Shown: one piece after another, positions 42,161 to 50,779 of the stretch
Numbering within the stretch: the first letter of the stretch is position 1
Layout of the letters: every line of letters begins with the position of its first letter
From: an uncultured Terriglobales bacterium
GTDB taxonomy: Bacteria > Acidobacteriota > Terriglobia > Terriglobales > Acidobacteriaceae
Assembly (NCBI GenBank): GCA_955652395.1
Contig: CATPBJ010000107.1
Span: 1-52,577, forward strand
Direction: 5' to 3'
DNA length: 52,577 bases
Translations under genes and position numbers: made by a program
The notes under the pieces: model-generated
What the model was told of the DNA's origin: nothing
Databases searched by the model: none
The model's input: the letters and a program-made list of their open reading frames with translations, nothing else

Positions 42161-43525
42161 GTGCATTCGACAACCGCGGCGCCTGCCGCAAGAGCGCCGA
42201 AATTGAAGAGGGTCCTGGGTCTCTGGGATCTGGTTTATTACGGCGTCATTCTTACTTCGCCCATCGCAGTTGTGCCGATGTTTGGCGAGGCGCAAGTTCT
42301 TTCGCGGGGCCACGCGGTCGTGACTCTGCTAGCCGCGATGGTGGCGATGACGGCGACGGCCGTTAGCTTCGGCCGCATGGCAACCGTTTATCCCTCTGCC
42401 GGATCGGTTTACACCTACGTCAGCCGGGCGTTCAATCCGCAGATTGGCTTTGTGCTGGGTTGGGCCATGTTCCTCGAGTATCTCTTTCAACCCCTGCAGA
42501 ACAGCCTTTACGCAGCTCTGACCATCCAGAGACTGCTGCCGCATATTCCTTTCGCGTTGCTGTCAGCAGTTGCCGTCGGCTTTATGACGTTGCTGTGCTG
42601 GTTTGGAATCCGCACGAACGCGCGGGCCAATCAGGTTTTGTTGGCCTTCATGTCCATTGTCATGATCGGGTTCGTCGGGGAGGCCATCTGGTACATCTTC
42701 GCCCACCAGCATTGGCAAGGGTTCCTTTCGACCCAGCCGCTCTACGATCCCAGGACATTTAGTGTGCGCGTGATTGCCGCAGGTACAGCCCTGGCTGCAA
42801 CGACCTTTATCGGCTTCGACGGGGTTAGCATTCTTGCGGAAGAGGTCGAAAATCCGAAGCGAAACGTCTTACTCGCGTCCGTCCTGGTCTGCGTGTTCAC
42901 TGGACTTTTCGCGGCCTTTCAGGTTTTCCTGGCAGTGCGAATCTGGCCGGACTACCGCACCCTGGTCAATCCGGAGACAGCCTTTATGGACGTAGCCCGA
43001 GTGGTCGGCGGTTATAATCTTTTTCTCGCGTTCGGCGTGGTTCTGCTGGTGTCGAGCCTGGCTTGTGGCCTGGCCGGATTGTTGGGGGCAGTGCGCCTGC
43101 TCTACGGTATGGGCCGTGACAACGTTCTGCCTCGAAAAATATTTGGCCATCTGAATGCCGAGCGAGGCAATCCGACGTACAACGTAGCTATTGCCGGTGG
43201 CCTGGCATATCTCGGCACGCTGACCATGCAGTGGGAAAGGTCGGTGGAGATTCTCAATTTTGGCGCCTTGATGGCTTTTATGGCTGTGAATCTGGCGGCA
43301 GTGAAACACTTTGGATTCTCGCCGGATCCGGACGGAAAAAGGAAGATCCTGCTCGATGTGATCGTGCCCGGTCTGGGATTCTTCTTTTGCCTGGCGATTT
43401 TTCTAGGCTTGCAGGGATCGACGCTGGTAGCGGGCGCGATATGGTGCGTGGTGGGCATGGTTTACGTGGTTTTGAAGACGAGAGCGCTCGGGCAGCCCGT
43501 GGTGATCGATTTCAGCGAATCCTAG
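42161..43525 (+). CDS. APC superfamily permease (B), cyclitol island
   Basis: A 454-residue transporter paralogous to the one at 37012: LGLWDLVYYGVILTSPIAVVPMFG, FGRMATVYPSAGSVYTYVSRAF, TFIGFDGVSILAEEVENPKRNVLLASVLVCV. The start is GTG at 42161 (MHSTTAAPAARAPKLKRVLG). Known inositol importers are mainly MFS or ABC type, so an APC-type member here may import an amino- or methyl-cyclitol, or an amine. It lies between iolB and the desaturase with short gaps, supporting a common transcript. Confidence 0.9.
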   Translation: MHSTTAAPAARAPKLKRVLGLWDLVYYGVILTSPIAVVPMFGEAQVLSRGHAVVTLLAAMVAMTATAVSFGRMATVYPSAGSVYTYVSRAFNPQIGFVLGWAMFLEYLFQPLQNSLYAALTIQRLLPHIPFALLSAVAVGFMTLLCWFGIRTNARANQVLLAFMSIVMIGFVGEAIWYIFAHQHWQGFLSTQPLYDPRTFSVRVIAAGTALAATTFIGFDGVSILAEEVENPKRNVLLASVLVCVFTGLFAAFQVFLAVRIWPDYRTLVNPETAFMDVARVVGGYNLFLAFGVVLLVSSLACGLAGLLGAVRLLYGMGRDNVLPRKIFGHLNAERGNPTYNVAIAGGLAYLGTLTMQWERSVEILNFGALMAFMAVNLAAVKHFGFSPDPDGKRKILLDVIVPGLGFFFCLAIFLGLQGSTLVAGAIWCVVGMVYVVLKTRALGQPVVIDFSES

Positions 43526-43557
43526 ACCACTGTTCCTCTACGAGTGAGGCTGTAGCG

Positions 43558-44613
43558 ATGATTCAACCATCCGACGATTGGTATCGTCCGGACATCCCGC
43601 GCAAAGAGCTCAAGGAATTGATGAGACGCGACGATGCGAAAGCACTCGTCGACTTCGGAATTTGGGGATTATGTCTTGCTGTCAGCGGCTACGTGGCGTA
43701 TCTGTCCGTCGGTAGCCACTGGGTGATTCCCGCATTTTTCATTTACGGCACGATCTATAGTTCATGCGACGCACGTTGGCACGAGTGCGCCCACGGAACT
43801 CCGTTCAAGACACGCTGGCTTAACGAGACGTTCTATCAAATCTCGTGTCTCATGAACATGAAGGAGGGCACCTTCACTCGCTGGAGTCACACCCGGCATC
43901 ACACGGAAACGATCATGGTCGGCCTCGACCCAGAGATCCAAGTGATGCGGCCTGCGAATCTCACCAGCGTCCTTCTTGACTTCCTCTGGATCCCCGATGC
44001 GATCCAGATGTTCAAGGTAATGATTCTGCATGCCCTGGGGGTCCCCAGCAAAGAGGCAAAAGATTTCGTGCCCCAAAGCGAGTGGCGAAAAATGTTCTGG
44101 TGGTCCCGTTCTTATCTCCTCATCTATGCGGGAATGATCGGCTGGTCCACTACCATCCGAAGTTGGCTTCCAGTGCTGTTTTTCCCACTGGCGCGACTGT
44201 ATGGGGGCTGGCTGCACCAGCTCTTTGCGCTGACTCAACACGCCGGTCTGGCCGAGAACGTGCGTGACCATCGCCTCAATTCACGCACGGTAAGACTGAA
44301 TCCGGTTTTTCGTTTTCTCTACTTCAACATGAATTACCACATTGAACACCATATGTTTCCGATGGTTCCATTTCACGCGCTTCCGAATCTTCATGAGCGC
44401 GTTCGGAGCGACCTGCCATGCACCTATTCAGGCCTGATTGACGCATTCAAGGAGATTGTTCCGGTGCTGATGAAGCAGTCGAAAGACGCAAACTATTTTC
44501 TGCTCCGCGAGCTTCCCGGAGGTGGCAAGTTAGGGCATTTATCACCAACTGAGTCACCGTCGGATGCTCAAGGGACAAGCGCCGTCACACGAGCGGGAGC
44601 GAACTATGTCTGA
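43558..44613 (+). CDS. Membrane di-iron desaturase/hydroxylase, MocD-like
   Basis: A 351-residue membrane-bound di-iron oxygenase of the fatty-acid desaturase fold. The three His boxes are HECAH (75-79), HTRHH (111-115) and HIEHH (261-265), with TQHAGLAENVRDH (about 227-239) between. Membrane helices lie at about residues 32-50, 55-70 and 183-215. The start ATG at 43558 has GAGG upstream; the longer open frame to 43231 overlaps the permease and is not used. The gene overlaps the Rieske gene by 8 bases. The pair resembles rhizobial MocD-MocE, part of rhizopine demethylation; lipid desaturation is the alternative. Confidence 0.88.
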   Translation: MIQPSDDWYRPDIPRKELKELMRRDDAKALVDFGIWGLCLAVSGYVAYLSVGSHWVIPAFFIYGTIYSSCDARWHECAHGTPFKTRWLNETFYQISCLMNMKEGTFTRWSHTRHHTETIMVGLDPEIQVMRPANLTSVLLDFLWIPDAIQMFKVMILHALGVPSKEAKDFVPQSEWRKMFWWSRSYLLIYAGMIGWSTTIRSWLPVLFFPLARLYGGWLHQLFALTQHAGLAENVRDHRLNSRTVRLNPVFRFLYFNMNYHIEHHMFPMVPFHALPNLHERVRSDLPCTYSGLIDAFKEIVPVLMKQSKDANYFLLRELPGGGKLGHLSPTESPSDAQGTSAVTRAGANYV

Positions 44614-44965
44614 TCCCGCCATATCTTGGCTCGTGGTTTGTCGCGTGGAGGACATCGACGAGGAGGACGTTCTCCAGCTTGAGTACGGCGGTAAGATATA
44701 CGCCATCTACCATACGCCGAGTGGATTCTATGCAACTGATGGAATTTGCACACATGAGAACGCCCATTTGGCGGGTGGCCTAGTGATTGGGGAGATCATC
44801 GAGTGCCCAAGACATCAAGGGCGTTTCCACATTCCTACCGGCAAAGCCAATGGAGCTCCGGCCTGCGTAAATCTACAAACCTATCCCACCAAGATCGAGG
44901 CAGATCAGATTCACGTCGGTCTTCCCACGTTCCCGTGTTCAGGTTCGGTCAAGGTCCAGTCTTGA
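44606..44965 (+). CDS. Rieske [2Fe-2S] ferredoxin, MocE-like
   Basis: A 119-residue Rieske ferredoxin. The cluster ligands are Cys48 and His50 (ICTHENAH) and Cys67 and His70 (ECPRHQGRFHIPTG). It starts at ATG 44606 inside the end of the desaturase gene (8-base overlap), with GGGAGCG as ribosome binding site, so the two are translationally coupled and presumably interact. It would pass electrons from a reductase to the di-iron enzyme. In rhizobia MocE plays this part with MocF as reductase; no MocF is seen here. Confidence 0.92.
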   Translation: MSDPAISWLVVCRVEDIDEEDVLQLEYGGKIYAIYHTPSGFYATDGICTHENAHLAGGLVIGEIIECPRHQGRFHIPTGKANGAPACVNLQTYPTKIEADQIHVGLPTFPCSGSVKVQS

Positions 44966-45049
44966 CCTCGGAGCATTCGGTACAGATATTCCGCCATCCT
45001 ACGTTAGACTAATGGCCGTTTCGGAAGAACCAACTGGGAGCTAACCGGG

Positions 45050-46141
45050 TTGAAACGTTCCGCGGCGACAATTCGCGACGTGGCCAAAGCGAGTGGTTTG
45101 TCACCCGCCACGATCTCCATCGTGTTGAACAACGCGCCGCTCGCTCGTTACATACCCCCAGCCACCAAGAAAAAGATCGAAGCCGCCGCCAACAGACTCC
45201 GGTACCGGCCGAATCTTATTGCCAGCTCTCTTCGAAGCAAGCGCAGCTACAGCGTAGGGGTCATGGTTTTCGACATAACCGACCCTTACTGTGCGCTGAT
45301 TCTGCGCGGCATCGAGAATTGTCTGTACCGGTCTAACCTCCTCCCCATACTTACCGATGCTCACAATCAGCGCAGCCGATTCGAGCGCTACCTGGAAATG
45401 ATGTTGGATCGACGCATCGAAGGCCTGATTCTACTGGCCAACTGGCTCTTCCTCGACATTAACCTTATCGCGGATCTTACGAAGAGCAGCATCCCGATTG
45501 TTTCGATCGGTAGCGAATTGCGCGCCGACTCAGGAAGTTCGGTGATCGTCGACAACGAGTTGGGCGGGCGACTGGCTCTGGAGCACCTCTGTTCTCTCGG
45601 CCATCGGAAAATTGCTTTCATTCGCGGGCCGAAGTCGCTCTCCGACAGTTTGCCACGCTGGAAGGGAGCTCGCTCTTTTGCCCGATCGAATGGCTTTGAG
45701 TTGGATTGCCGGCTGATCGTGCAGTTGCCTGACTCCAGCGATGCTATTTCAAGCTTCGAGGTGGGCTACAAGCTTACGGAGGAACTGATCAAACGAAATA
45801 GAAATTTCACCGCGATCATGGCCTTCGATGATTTGGCGGCGTTTGGAACCATTCGGGCGCTGTCAAAAGCTGGCATCCGAGTCCCGGAACAGTGTTCGGT
45901 CATTGGCTTCGACGACATAGCTCCCGCTTCTTTATGCACCCCGGCACTGACCACGGTCCGTCAACCGATGGAAAGCATGGGGACGATGGCAGTCAACATC
46001 GTTGTTGAGGGGATCAACTCTCTTCTGGAAAAGAGGGAAGTCGGTGTCGTTCGCAGGAGAATTGCACCGGAGCTGGTCATCAGAGAGTCAACTCGCGGTT
46101 TGTCCGAGCAACGCCATCATACTCTACGCTCACCCGTCTGA
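45050..46141 (+). CDS. LacI-family transcription regulator (1)
   Basis: A 363-residue LacI/GalR regulator. The N-terminal helix-turn-helix is ATIRDVAKASGLSPATISIVLNN followed by the hinge helix PNLIASSLRS, then a periplasmic-binding-protein-like sensor domain (VGVMVFDITDPYCALILRGIE, GHRKIAFIRGPKSLSDSLPRWKG, TAIMAFDDLAAFGTIRAL). The start is TTG at 45050, with GGGAG 10 bases upstream. It follows the Rieske gene on the same strand. It probably senses a cyclitol and represses the island. Confidence 0.92.
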   Translation: MKRSAATIRDVAKASGLSPATISIVLNNAPLARYIPPATKKKIEAAANRLRYRPNLIASSLRSKRSYSVGVMVFDITDPYCALILRGIENCLYRSNLLPILTDAHNQRSRFERYLEMMLDRRIEGLILLANWLFLDINLIADLTKSSIPIVSIGSELRADSGSSVIVDNELGGRLALEHLCSLGHRKIAFIRGPKSLSDSLPRWKGARSFARSNGFELDCRLIVQLPDSSDAISSFEVGYKLTEELIKRNRNFTAIMAFDDLAAFGTIRALSKAGIRVPEQCSVIGFDDIAPASLCTPALTTVRQPMESMGTMAVNIVVEGINSLLEKREVGVVRRRIAPELVIRESTRGLSEQRHHTLRSPV

Positions 46142-46205
46142 TTCCACTAGCTGTGACCTCGGCTATTTCATGCAAGCGGACTAACCAGATGGAGCGGGGC
46201 AGGCG

Positions 46206-47303
46206 CTACGGCTTCTGGTTCCGCCCCATAGCTGCCCCTTGTGCCCTCCCGGAGTGCAGCATGAAACCGCAAGACTCGCGGACCCGCAGTTGTGGCATCA
46301 GGTTTACCGTTACGGGTTGAGTGCGCTTGCCCTGAAGGCGCTCCAGAATTAGCCGTACAGCGGTGTCACCGAGTTCGTATTTCGGTAATTCAATGGTCGT
46401 CAGGCGCGGACGAAAACACCCAAGCCATGGGTAATCGTCGAAGCTGACTAGCGCAAAGTCCTCGGGACACCGGAGACCGATTTCCTCCGCTGCGGTCATG
46501 AATCCAATGGTCATCAGGTAATTGGTCACCAGAACAGCATCCGGCCGGTGCGGCAGTAGGGAATGTCCGGCGCGATGGCCGGATTCGATGCGATAGTCCC
46601 CCTCAAACGTCAGTTGTGGCACGTACTCAAGTCCCCACTCTTCCAAGGCAGCGCAGTACCCTTGGCGGCGAGCACGGGCATTGCTAACGTTCAGGGGGCC
46701 GCTGACGAATGCGATTTTCTTGTGGCCGATTCGAGCCAGGTGAGAGATGGCATCAATCGCACCCTGTCGGTCATCGGTCTGGACGACATCGGTTTTCAGG
46801 CCAGAGCATGTTCTCATCAATAAGACGATCGGAATCTTGGCCTCGTCCAACATCCGGCGTTGAGCAACAGTGAATACGCCAGGAGTCTTGTTCAGAATGA
46901 TTCCGTCGACCCGCTTTGAAATCAAGAGCTCCAAGTACACTGCTTCCTTGTCTTCTTTATCGTCGCTGTTACAGAGCAGCATACTGTAGCCCGCCCTCTG
47001 GGCGGCATCCTCGGCAGCACGCACAATGGCGGGAAAGAAAGGGTTGGCAATGTCGGTCACGACCATGCCCAAGGTGTGGGTTTGCTGTTTGGCGAGACTG
47101 CGGGCCAGCAAATTGGGACGGTAATTCAGCTTGCGGACAGCAGCTTCCACGCGACGAGCTAGGGTCGTGCTCACCCGGCCGGTGTCGTTGATGACCGCCG
47201 ACACTGTGAATACCGAAACTTTGGCTTCGCGGGCCACATCGTAGATGCTTGGTGCTCTCGAGGCCCGGCTCGGCGTTCGCGTTCGCTTTGCGTCCTTAGG
47301 CAT
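46206..47303 (-). CDS. LacI-family transcription regulator (2)
   Basis: A 365-residue LacI/GalR regulator on the opposite strand, facing the first one tail to tail. HTH region SIYDVAREAKVSVFTVSAVINDTGRVS, hinge PNLLARSLAKQQT, sensor LGMVVTDIANPFFPAIVRAAED. It is divergent from iolD, and the 461-base region between them holds dyads, so it likely controls itself and the iolD unit. Its sensor differs clearly from regulator (1), so it may see a different inducer. Confidence 0.92.
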   Translation of the reverse strand: MPKDAKRTRTPSRASRAPSIYDVAREAKVSVFTVSAVINDTGRVSTTLARRVEAAVRKLNYRPNLLARSLAKQQTHTLGMVVTDIANPFFPAIVRAAEDAAQRAGYSMLLCNSDDKEDKEAVYLELLISKRVDGIILNKTPGVFTVAQRRMLDEAKIPIVLLMRTCSGLKTDVVQTDDRQGAIDAISHLARIGHKKIAFVSGPLNVSNARARRQGYCAALEEWGLEYVPQLTFEGDYRIESGHRAGHSLLPHRPDAVLVTNYLMTIGFMTAAEEIGLRCPEDFALVSFDDYPWLGCFRPRLTTIELPKYELGDTAVRLILERLQGKRTQPVTVNLMPQLRVRESCGFMLHSGRAQGAAMGRNQKP

Positions 47304-47764
47304 AAGGAATTACGACTTTACAACACAATCACGACTTCCCCAAGCCTGTGCTATAGCAACACGTCGGCCAGGACTGCAAGATACACTACGAAGGCCATAT
47401 GGCCGGGATTGTATCCTGTTGCCAACTCTCAGTGTCACTCGGGCGCGTTTTGCGCCCAACCCAACTAACCCCTTATATAAAGCCTTCATTACTTTAGCTA
47501 TAGATTGAGTGTATTTATTCCAATACCGCAAAATAAGTGCGGTGGAGGTTTCTTTCTTTGGAGACGGTTCAACATCTAAGCGATTTGGCGCTTTGGGGAA
47601 AATCTGGTGGCGCTTTGCCCGGAATTGCAGTATCCTCTTTGGCGGCGTAGCCCCCAGGGGCATCGTCGGGCGTCGTGGGCATGCCGACTCTGATTGCAGC
47701 GTGGAGAGGGGGCGGACTCCCACCCGCCGGGAGACGAGATCGTCGGAACCAAGGTAGAGGAACC
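47304..47764. other. Divergent regulatory region between lacI (2) and iolD
   Basis: A 461-base noncoding region. It contains palindrome TGCTATAGCA (47349-47358), the nested dyad at 47378-47418, a GGGCGC/GCGCCC hairpin (47441-47457), possible promoter elements TTGCGC (47450-47455) and TATATA (47474-47479, spacer 18), an ACCGCA/TGCGGT dyad (47525-47543), and the iolD ribosome binding site AGAGG. The promoter call is weak. Confidence 0.6.
47378..47418. promoter_or_regulatory. Nested dyad, candidate LacI-type operator
   Basis: The inner perfect palindrome GGCCATATGGCC (47393-47404) is enclosed by GATACA (47380-47385) and TGTATC (47410-47415) with nearly the same centre; with one mismatch the outer arms extend to CAAGATACA/TGTATCCTG. 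It lies 75-115 bases upstream of the lacI (2) start. Confidence 0.5.
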
Positions 47765-49630
47765 ATGACGCGAAGATTGACGATGGCGCAGGCCGTCATC
47801 CAGTTCCTGAAAGTCCAATACGTATCGCGCGACGGAAGCGAGAATCCGTTCTTCGCGGGTTGCTTCGGCATCTTCGGCCATGGCAATGTGGCTGGGATGG
47901 GGCAGGCCCTGCAGCAAAACTTAGACTTCCCCTACTACCTGTGCCGCAATGAGCAGGCGATGGTGCATACGGCCGCTGGTTTTGCCAAGATGAGCAACCG
48001 CCTGCGGACACTGGTGTGCACGACTTCCATTGGTCCAGGCGCCACTAACATGGTGACCGGCGCAGCGGGGGCGACCATTAACCGTCTTCCGGTTTTGCTT
48101 CTTCCCGGCGACATTTTTGCCCGCCGGAATGTGGCTCCTGTCCTGCAACAGTTGGAGTGGCCTTCTACCCAGGACGTATCGGTCAACGATTGTCTCAAGC
48201 CGGTTTCGCGCTATTGGGACCGCATCCAGCGGCCCGAACAGATTTTGACGTCTCTTCCGGAAGCGATGCGAGTGCTAACTTCGCCGGCCGAGACCGGCGC
48301 TGTTACCTTGGCCCTCCCCCAAGACGTGCAGGCGGAAGCCTTTGATTATCCGGAAGAATTCTTCCGGCGCCGCACCTGGGTGGTTCCCCGGCTTCGCGCC
48401 GATGCCGCTCAGCTAAATCAAGCTGCCCAGTGGATTCGCTCGGCCCAACGACCACTGATACTCGCAGGCGGTGGCGTCATTTATTCGAATGCGACGGAAC
48501 CGTTGGCGGGTTTTGCCGCCAGTACTGGCATTCCGGTGGGGGAGACCCAAGCTGGGAAAGGTGCGCTCAACTTCGATCATGCGCAGTCCGTGGGCGCGAT
48601 CGGAGTCACCGGAACCTCCGCCGCCAACCGATTGGCCCGTGGCGCAGACTTGATTCTGTCAGTCGGTACACGCTACAGCGATTTCACGACCGCTTCGAAG
48701 ACAGCTTTTCAGAACCCGGACTTGCGTTTTATCAATGTAAACGTCGCCGAATTCGACGCCTTCAAACACGCGGCTTTGCCGCTGGCCGGTGATGCTCGCG
48801 CGACTTTGGAGGAACTCTCAACGGCGCTTGCGTCTTATCACGTAACCGAAGACTACCGCTCGGAGATAGCGCGCCTCCGGAGTGAGTGGACAGCCGAAGT
48901 AGATAAGATTTACAGCCGGCGGCGCGGTCCACCGCTTAGCCAGGGAGAAGTGATCGGGCTGCTTAATGCGACTCTCGGTCCGCGCGATGTGATCGTATGT
49001 GCCGCGGGCAGTCTTCCCGGTGATCTGCATAAGCTCTGGCGCACTCGCGACCCCAAGGGCTATCACCTGGAGTACGGTTACTCCTGCATGGGCTACGAAA
49101 TCGCCGGTGGACTGGGAGTGAAAATGGCGGATCCCGGCCGGGAGGTTTACGTGTTGGTAGGCGACGGCTCGTATCTCATGATGGCCCAGGAGATCGCCAC
49201 GTCCCTGCAGGAGAACGTCAAGATCAACATCGTCCTGCTCGACAACCACGGCTTCTCCAGTATTGGTGGCCTAAGCCGTGCTTGCGGCAGCGGAGGATTC
49301 GGCACGAGGTACCAATATCGTGATCAACAAGGAAAAGCTGGCGCCGTGATGCCCATCGATTTCGTGGCTAATGCGGCCAGTCTGGGCGCGCATGCAGTAC
49401 GGGCGCGAACTCACGAAGAGCTGGCTGAGGCTGTGGCTGGATTGAAAGAACAGACTCGCACTTCGGTCGTAGTAGTAGAGACGGACTATCATGATTCTGT
49501 CCCAGGCTATGAGTCGTGGTGGGACGTACCGATTGCTGAGGTCTCTGAGTCGGAATCCGTTCAGGTGGCACGGCGCGCTCATGTCGAAGGCAGGAAGCAG
49601 GAAAGATATTTCTGGCCACCGCAGCGGTAG
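47765..49630 (+). CDS. iolD: 3D-(3,5/4)-trihydroxycyclohexane-1,2-dione hydrolase
   Basis: A 621-residue thiamine-diphosphate enzyme of the IolD family. It opens the six-membered ring of trihydroxycyclohexane-1,2-dione to 5-deoxy-glucuronate in inositol catabolism. N-terminal MTRRLTMAQAVIQFLKVQYVSRDG is family-typical, the catalytic Glu lies in LCRNEQAMVHTAAGFAK, and the ThDP-Mg motif is VGDGSYLMMAQEIATSLQ...LLDN. The ATG at 47765 was chosen for this N-terminus and for AGAGG just before it; a start at 47675 would add 30 unrelated residues. The product feeds IolB. Confidence 0.95.
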   Translation: MTRRLTMAQAVIQFLKVQYVSRDGSENPFFAGCFGIFGHGNVAGMGQALQQNLDFPYYLCRNEQAMVHTAAGFAKMSNRLRTLVCTTSIGPGATNMVTGAAGATINRLPVLLLPGDIFARRNVAPVLQQLEWPSTQDVSVNDCLKPVSRYWDRIQRPEQILTSLPEAMRVLTSPAETGAVTLALPQDVQAEAFDYPEEFFRRRTWVVPRLRADAAQLNQAAQWIRSAQRPLILAGGGVIYSNATEPLAGFAASTGIPVGETQAGKGALNFDHAQSVGAIGVTGTSAANRLARGADLILSVGTRYSDFTTASKTAFQNPDLRFINVNVAEFDAFKHAALPLAGDARATLEELSTALASYHVTEDYRSEIARLRSEWTAEVDKIYSRRRGPPLSQGEVIGLLNATLGPRDVIVCAAGSLPGDLHKLWRTRDPKGYHLEYGYSCMGYEIAGGLGVKMADPGREVYVLVGDGSYLMMAQEIATSLQENVKINIVLLDNHGFSSIGGLSRACGSGGFGTRYQYRDQQGKAGAVMPIDFVANAASLGAHAVRARTHEELAEAVAGLKEQTRTSVVVVETDYHDSVPGYESWWDVPIAEVSESESVQVARRAHVEGRKQERYFWPPQR

Positions 49631-49734
49631 GCTGAGGGTTGAGTGAATGAGTGGAGTTCTACAGTTGGGGTTTGACGGGCGCGCTATTCATGACCGCTCC
49701 GTCAAAGCGCGAAAACTTTCAGAGAGAAACCGGC

Positions 49735-50754
49735 ATGCGTAAATTGGGAGTCGGCGTACTCGGGGTGGGGGAAATGGGCCGACGCCACGCGGAAAACCTC
49801 CGCTGTCGGGTACCCGAGGCTCGCCTGGTAGCCGTTGCCGATGTCTCCGTGGCCCGGGCCAAGGAGGTGGCGGATGAACTTGAAATCGAGCATTCATTCG
49901 GCACCTTCGAGGACATGCTCGCGCTCAAGGACCTCGACTGCGTCGTGATCGCCACGCCCGACAAGTTCCACGCGCAGGCTATCCGCACCGCGGCCGCAAG
50001 TCGAAAGCACATTCTTTCTGAAAAACCTCTGGCCACAAACCTCGCTGACGCGCACGCCGCTCTGGATGCCGTTGCCAAAGCTGGTGTCCACTTGCAGGTT
50101 GGTTTCATGCGCCGTTACGACCCCGCCTACTCGGCGGCTATGAAACGGATTGAAGCTGGGGAAATCGGAGAGCCTGTCATCTTCAAGTCGATTGGACGCG
50201 ACAAAGATGCTCCGCCGATCTCCGCTTATCAGTCAAAGCTCAACGGCATGTTGTTCTACAACAACACGATCCACGATTTCGATCTGGCCCGTTGGCTTAT
50301 CCGGGATGATATCTCTGAGGCGCACGCATATGCGACGGTTGCGATTCGTCCGGAGGTTGCGCAGTACGGCGATGTAGTTGCGAGTGTCGTTAACCTGAAA
50401 TACCGGCGTGGCGCAATTGGCAATATCGAGTCTTTTGTGCAATCGACCTATGGCTACGATGTTCGCACTGAGATCATCGGATCCGCTGGATCGATCTTGG
50501 TCGGAAGCTTCCGGCAAACGTCCGCGACTTTCCTGACCAAAAATGGCGGCACGCAAATGCTCGCCGACCACTACCTCACACGTTTTGCGGACGCGTATGT
50601 ATCTGAGGTCAGGGATTTTGTTCGCAACATGTTGAACGACCGCCCGCCTCGAATTACCGGTGAAGATGGCCTGCGTGCCCTCGAGATCGCGGTGGCGGCT
50701 GAGAATTCTTATCTAGAAGGCAAACCATATGGCGTGAGCCAGGTAGCACGCTGA
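49735..50754 (+). CDS. iolG: Inositol 2-dehydrogenase-like Gfo/Idh/MocA oxidoreductase
   Basis: A 339-residue NAD(P)-dependent dehydrogenase. Rossmann motif GVGVLGVGEMGRRHAENL, catalytic Lys97 in SEKPLATNL, and NNTIHDFDLARWL near 176-188 with His180. In B. subtilis IolG the catalytic residues are Lys97, Asp172 and His176; here the position four before His is Asn176 instead of Asp, so substrate or mechanism may differ. Start at ATG 49735 (MRKLGVGVLG), where the fold begins; the start at 49651 adds 28 residues. It should oxidise a cyclitol to an inosose. Confidence 0.88.
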   Translation: MRKLGVGVLGVGEMGRRHAENLRCRVPEARLVAVADVSVARAKEVADELEIEHSFGTFEDMLALKDLDCVVIATPDKFHAQAIRTAAASRKHILSEKPLATNLADAHAALDAVAKAGVHLQVGFMRRYDPAYSAAMKRIEAGEIGEPVIFKSIGRDKDAPPISAYQSKLNGMLFYNNTIHDFDLARWLIRDDISEAHAYATVAIRPEVAQYGDVVASVVNLKYRRGAIGNIESFVQSTYGYDVRTEIIGSAGSILVGSFRQTSATFLTKNGGTQMLADHYLTRFADAYVSEVRDFVRNMLNDRPPRITGEDGLRALEIAVAAENSYLEGKPYGVSQVAR

Positions 50755-50779
50755 CCGCAACTGGCGGCTGGAGGCTTCC

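Noticed and set aside
43231-43557. Upstream extension of the desaturase frame
   Set aside because: It overlaps the 3' third of the permease in another frame and lacks family similarity; the ATG at 43558 has a ribosome binding site and the family start.
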